Shown: positions 61,199 to 64,000 of the stretch, in pieces | Layout: each line of letters opens with the position of its first letter | Position numbering within the stretch: position 1 is the first letter of the stretch | Origin: Mucilaginibacter geliditolerans | Lineage (GTDB): Bacteria; Bacteroidota; Bacteroidia; Sphingobacteriales; Sphingobacteriaceae | Direction: 5' to 3' | NCBI RefSeq assembly: GCF_014200495.1 | Contig: NZ_JACHBY010000014.1 | Span: 13,174 to 77,173 of the forward strand | Length of the DNA stretch: 64,000 nt | The notes under the pieces: model-generated | The model's database searches: none | The model's input: the letters and a program-made list of their open reading frames with translations, nothing else | Told to the model about the DNA's origin: nothing | Position numbers and translations under genes: made by a program

Positions 61199-63016
61199 AT
61201 GAACTATATAATAAATATAAGAAAGGGGCATGGGATATTTTTAGGCTTGCTATTTTTGGTCCCATTGCTTTCTTTTTCCTGTAATAAGAAACAGGTTGCG
61301 CCTCAACCTCAACCTCAATTCACTGTTTCTTCCGCGCAAGTTGTTTTTGAGTCGGAAGGCAGTAGTTCTAATGTTTCTATCACCAGCAATGGTAATTGGA
61401 CAGCGACATCCAATAGCTCAACTATATGGTTCACGATAAGTCAGGCATCGGGAGGCTCGGGCAATGTTACGCTTAAATTAACCGCGAGCGCTAACAACAC
61501 GGGGGCTGGCCGCGAGGCGATAGTGACTATCAAAGCTTCGAATGGTGATGCCACGCAAATTGAAGTTTCACAGCCAGATAATCAAGATCTGGTAGCAAAA
61601 TTCGCAATGGTTTCGCCGAAACTTCTCACCAATAATGGGAATCCTTTATTAGATTTTATGTTTACGGCCGACCCAACAGCTATAGAATACAATGGAAGAG
61701 TTTATGTGTACACCACGAATGATCAACAACAGTATGACACGGTAGGACCGGGTGGGAAAAATAATTACGGGTATATCCGTACACTGGTCATGATGTCTTC
61801 CGCTGATATGGTCAACTGGACTTATCATGGCGTCATAAATACAGCAAAGCTGGCGCCATATACTTATGCGTCCTGGGCGCCTTCCATTGAATCCAGAATG
61901 GAAACAGATGGTAAAACGCATTTCTATATGTATTATTCCAATAGCGGTACTGCCACAGCCATGCTTACTTCCACCTCTCCCGTTGGCCCCTGGAAAGACC
62001 CATTAGGAAAGAACATAGTCGACACCAAAACCCCCGGTGTGGATGTCGATAATCCATTCGATCCCGGAGTTTTGATTGACGGCCAAGGTACAGGCTGGCT
62101 GGTTTTTGGAGCCGGCGCGGAAAAAACACCCTATCTGCCGGACAATGCCAGAATCTTCAAATTAGGGCCAGATATGATCAGTTTGGCCGGCAGTATTTCT
62201 AAGATACCCGCTCCTTATTTTAATGAGGCCAGCGACCTTAACTTTATCAATGGAACCTGGGTTTATAGCTATTGTACGAATTGGGATGCACGCAATGTAT
62301 GGCCTTATAGCAATATTGCTAAACCAAGCGCCGCCTGCATATCTTATATGACGAGTAAAGCACCCTTAGATTCGAATAGTTGGCAGTATGGCGATAATTA
62401 CTTTAGGAATCCTGGCGAAAACGTAGGTGATAACGTGGGTCCTTTGACAAACAATCACTCTCACTTGTTCACGTTTCAAGGGAAATGGTATTTTGCTTAC
62501 CATGCCATGTATTTACAGAATTATTTTAACACTACGGGTGGTTTTCGTAATGTGGGTATCGAGGAAGCATCGGTGAATACAGCTAATGGCGTGAACATCC
62601 CCATGATCAACGCAACCTTTAAAGGCCCGTCACAAACTCAGCTATTAAATCCATTCGTTGTGCAGCAAGCAGAAACCACTGCAGGCACTTCGGGGCACGT
62701 CAAGTTCGATACTGCTGGTATTGTGGGTAATATGGTTGCCATAGGACAAATAGATAAACAAGTTCTCATGGTCCGGGGAGCCGATTTTAGCAAACAGATT
62801 CCTTCCAAATTCGAAGCCAGGGTGAAAGGAACAGGTCAAATTGATGTTTATGTAAATAGTCTTGCCGGCCCAGCTCTTGTTTCCCTTAAGTGTGATGTGA
62901 AGAACTGGACTACGCTCTCAACGCAAATAACACAGAAGATACCTAATGGAGTAGGGAATATCTATTTTGTATTTTATGGAGACGGTTTTTTGTTTGATGA
63001 TTGGCAATTCGAGTAA
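61199..63016 (+). CDS. Surface lipoprotein BACON-GH43-CBM6 enzyme
   Basis: The 605-residue product has a lipoprotein signal with Cys28 (LLSFSCNKK), a BACON domain (~40-126: SAQVVFESEGSSSNVSITSN, NTGAGREAIVTIKASNG) and a GH43 propeller. GH43 motifs: DFMFTADPTAIEYNGRVYVY (base Asp), NPFDPGVLIDGQGTGWLVFG and YFNEASDLNFINGTWVYSY (acid Glu). A CBM6-like C-terminus follows (VVQQAETTAGTSGHVKF, VMVRGADFSK-like, NIYFVFYGDGFLFDDWQFE). Likely an arabinofuranosidase or xylosidase acting at the cell surface with the GH5 enzymes. Confidence 0.9.
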   Translation: MNYIINIRKGHGIFLGLLFLVPLLSFSCNKKQVAPQPQPQFTVSSAQVVFESEGSSSNVSITSNGNWTATSNSSTIWFTISQASGGSGNVTLKLTASANNTGAGREAIVTIKASNGDATQIEVSQPDNQDLVAKFAMVSPKLLTNNGNPLLDFMFTADPTAIEYNGRVYVYTTNDQQQYDTVGPGGKNNYGYIRTLVMMSSADMVNWTYHGVINTAKLAPYTYASWAPSIESRMETDGKTHFYMYYSNSGTATAMLTSTSPVGPWKDPLGKNIVDTKTPGVDVDNPFDPGVLIDGQGTGWLVFGAGAEKTPYLPDNARIFKLGPDMISLAGSISKIPAPYFNEASDLNFINGTWVYSYCTNWDARNVWPYSNIAKPSAACISYMTSKAPLDSNSWQYGDNYFRNPGENVGDNVGPLTNNHSHLFTFQGKWYFAYHAMYLQNYFNTTGGFRNVGIEEASVNTANGVNIPMINATFKGPSQTQLLNPFVVQQAETTAGTSGHVKFDTAGIVGNMVAIGQIDKQVLMVRGADFSKQIPSKFEARVKGTGQIDVYVNSLAGPALVSLKCDVKNWTTLSTQITQKIPNGVGNIYFVFYGDGFLFDDWQFE

Positions 63017-63036
63017 TTCCGGTTGCTGGTTTATTG

Positions 63037-63222
63037 ATGCTATTTATAAGTAGATGTTCGATCAAAACGGCTGTTATTGCCGATTCGGCGAAACCGTTAA
63101 GCCTTTCTTTTGGGAGCCGGAGGCAAATAAACGTTGATTCAGCAACCCGTGAATTATTTAAGACAATGACACTTAAAACTGCCGGTATCATGAATAAGAG
63201 TTTATTCGTGATACTGGCATAA
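63037..63222 (+). CDS. Small ORF with lipoprotein-like start, unassigned
   Basis: From the ATG at 63037 the product reads MLFISRCSIKTAVIADSAK..., with a possible short lipobox (ISRCS). Its 61 residues match no family I know. It may be the degenerate 5' end of a secreted enzyme gene or a chance ORF. Confidence 0.25.
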   Translation: MLFISRCSIKTAVIADSAKPLSLSFGSRRQINVDSATRELFKTMTLKTAGIMNKSLFVILA

Positions 63223-63280
63223 TTCCACAAGCTCAAACTAATTTATACGATTAACTCTAGGGTATTAAAAAAAGGGGATT

Positions 63281-63553
63281 ATGGAAGATCAAATTATTTC
63301 AAAAGCGCTGGAATTGGATGAGAGCGAAATTAAAGGCTTGATAGAGGATTTTGATACGATTGGTATTTTACTTAGAGGTCATCTCACAGTCTTTAATAGT
63401 CCTGTATTGACGCCAAAATCCAAAAAAATGTGTAACGATGGCTTGGTCCTTATTAAGAAGTTCACTCAAAAATGTTTAAAGCATTACGGGTTAAGTCACC
63501 TTCAAAATGAGATTTTCTACAATAGGTTTCATTATATTCAAGATGATAAATAA
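63281..63553 (+). CDS. Hypothetical protein (90 aa)
   Basis: The 90-residue product (MEDQIISKALELDESEIKGL...) is probably all-helical and soluble, with a Cys-containing, Lys-rich middle. A purine-rich AAAAAAAGGGG precedes the ATG. No family recognised. It is in the same orientation as the GH43 gene but 260 bp away. Confidence 0.5.
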   Translation: MEDQIISKALELDESEIKGLIEDFDTIGILLRGHLTVFNSPVLTPKSKKMCNDGLVLIKKFTQKCLKHYGLSHLQNEIFYNRFHYIQDDK

Positions 63554-63771
63554 AACATTGGCTGCAAATTATTTCAAGCCCAACAGCACACTGAACTTCC
63601 AGCAATATGAGATAAAGTATATTTTTCCGTAGTACCGGCAAATTCCGGGCATCCTTCGAAAGAGGGTTTCAAGAAAGTTATATATGATAGAAAAACTGAC
63701 AAGTGGGAACTATTTGAAATTCAATTGGATGTTTTTGATTTTTAATAATATTATAAGCCATTAATTAATAA
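63554..63771 (+). other. Non-coding or degenerate stretch
   Basis: No full ORF. A start-less frame from ~63617 to the stop at 63744 (FSVVPANSGHPSKEGFKKVI, YDRKTDKWELFEIQLDVFDF) has protein-like composition and may be the 3' remnant of an unknown gene. Confidence 0.3.
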
Positions 63772-64000
63772 ATGTTGTATAAAGCAGTGAAAAAGAGAAG
63801 GGCCTTTAGAACATCTGACAAGCTTCGGAAAACATATAAACGGGCTTCTCAAGGGCAGATAAAGGTGTATTTTGAACAGGTAGATGCACAAACAGGGAAT
63901 GAGAAATTCTTGAGTGAATTAATTGAGTATATCAAGCAGAACATATCAAACCCCAATCTTTCTGTTGAAACAACTAGTCGTGAGATGAAAATGTGCCGGG
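63772..64000 (+). CDS. HTCS/AraC-type regulator fragment, cut by the window end
   Basis: From the ATG at 63772 the frame stays open to the last base (76 residues): MLYKAVKKRRAFRTSDKLRK..., then NEKFLSELIEYIKQN, NPNLSVETTSREMKMCR. The latter is the start of an HTCS-type AraC DNA-binding domain. The preceding region fits the linker after a receiver domain, but no receiver is present. It is either a small AraC-type protein or a truncated HTCS. The full gene lies beyond the window. Confidence 0.55.
   Translation, partial: MLYKAVKKRRAFRTSDKLRKTYKRASQGQIKVYFEQVDAQTGNEKFLSELIEYIKQNISNPNLSVETTSREMKMCR

Overview
The window looks like a chromosomal segment of a soil or plant-associated Bacteroidota, most likely of the Sphingobacteriaceae (Mucilaginibacter/Pedobacter type). 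The reasons are two SusC/SusD pairs, a hybrid two-component sensor (HTCS), BACON-domain lipoprotein glycosidases, Bacteroidota-type promoter boxes (TTTG / TAnnTTTG) and genes without strong Shine-Dalgarno sites. This is inference from gene families, not a taxonomic assignment.

Layout. (1) 1-10.8 kb: the end of one polysaccharide utilization locus, all on the plus strand: a 5'-partial GH141-like beta-helix protein with a PDZ-like tail, SusC, SusD, a terminator, then a large GH2 enzyme. (2) 11.0-38.5 kb: a scrambled accessory region. It has three complete tyrosine recombinases plus a truncated fourth, tRNA-derived attachment-site remnants, several imperfect direct repeats and many gene fragments (AbiEii, SpvB/RHS, a cyclotransferase-like gene, AraC twice, a DUF4143 ATPase, MarR, old yellow enzyme). 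Its cargo includes a Fic protein with an apparent operator array, an AlbA_2/Schlafen-type protein, an M19 dipeptidase, a luciferase-like oxidoreductase, an AbiEi/AbiEii toxin-antitoxin pair, two TetR genes and a DHA2 exporter, a third TetR controlling a beta-propeller/Ig-like/SDR cluster, and a primase-helicase next to a Fic protein with an AbiEi-like N-terminus. (3) 38.6-63.0 kb: a second utilization locus arranged around an HTCS. On the minus strand it has GH43, GH51, GH43, GH27 and a GH5 lipoprotein with a ricin-like lectin domain. On the plus strand it has the HTCS, SusC, SusD, a glycan-binding lipoprotein, BACON-GH5 and BACON-GH43-CBM6. (4) 63.0-64.0 kb: small uncharacterised ORFs and the start of an HTCS/AraC-type DNA-binding region cut by the window end.

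How it fits together. Outer-membrane SusCD complexes import oligosaccharides released by surface lipoproteins (two GH5 endoglucanase-like enzymes, the BACON-GH43 and a glycan-binding protein). Secreted GH43, GH51, GH27 and GH2 enzymes would trim arabinose, xylose and galactose side chains. The HTCS would sense an oligosaccharide and switch on the divergent operons. Together the genes suggest a branched beta-glucan or hemicellulose such as xyloglucan or arabinoxylan, but the substrate is inferred.

The most interesting part is the 11-38.5 kb region. It looks like serial accretion of integrative elements that share a tRNA-Met(CAU)-like core and an 11-bp-periodic TGTTAC repeat. One 5 kb module in it, a primase-helicase plus an AbiEi-like/Fic fusion, is flanked by 117-bp direct repeats and is a candidate defence cassette. 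In the second locus, three glycosidase genes share a near-identical leader plus signal-peptide cassette.
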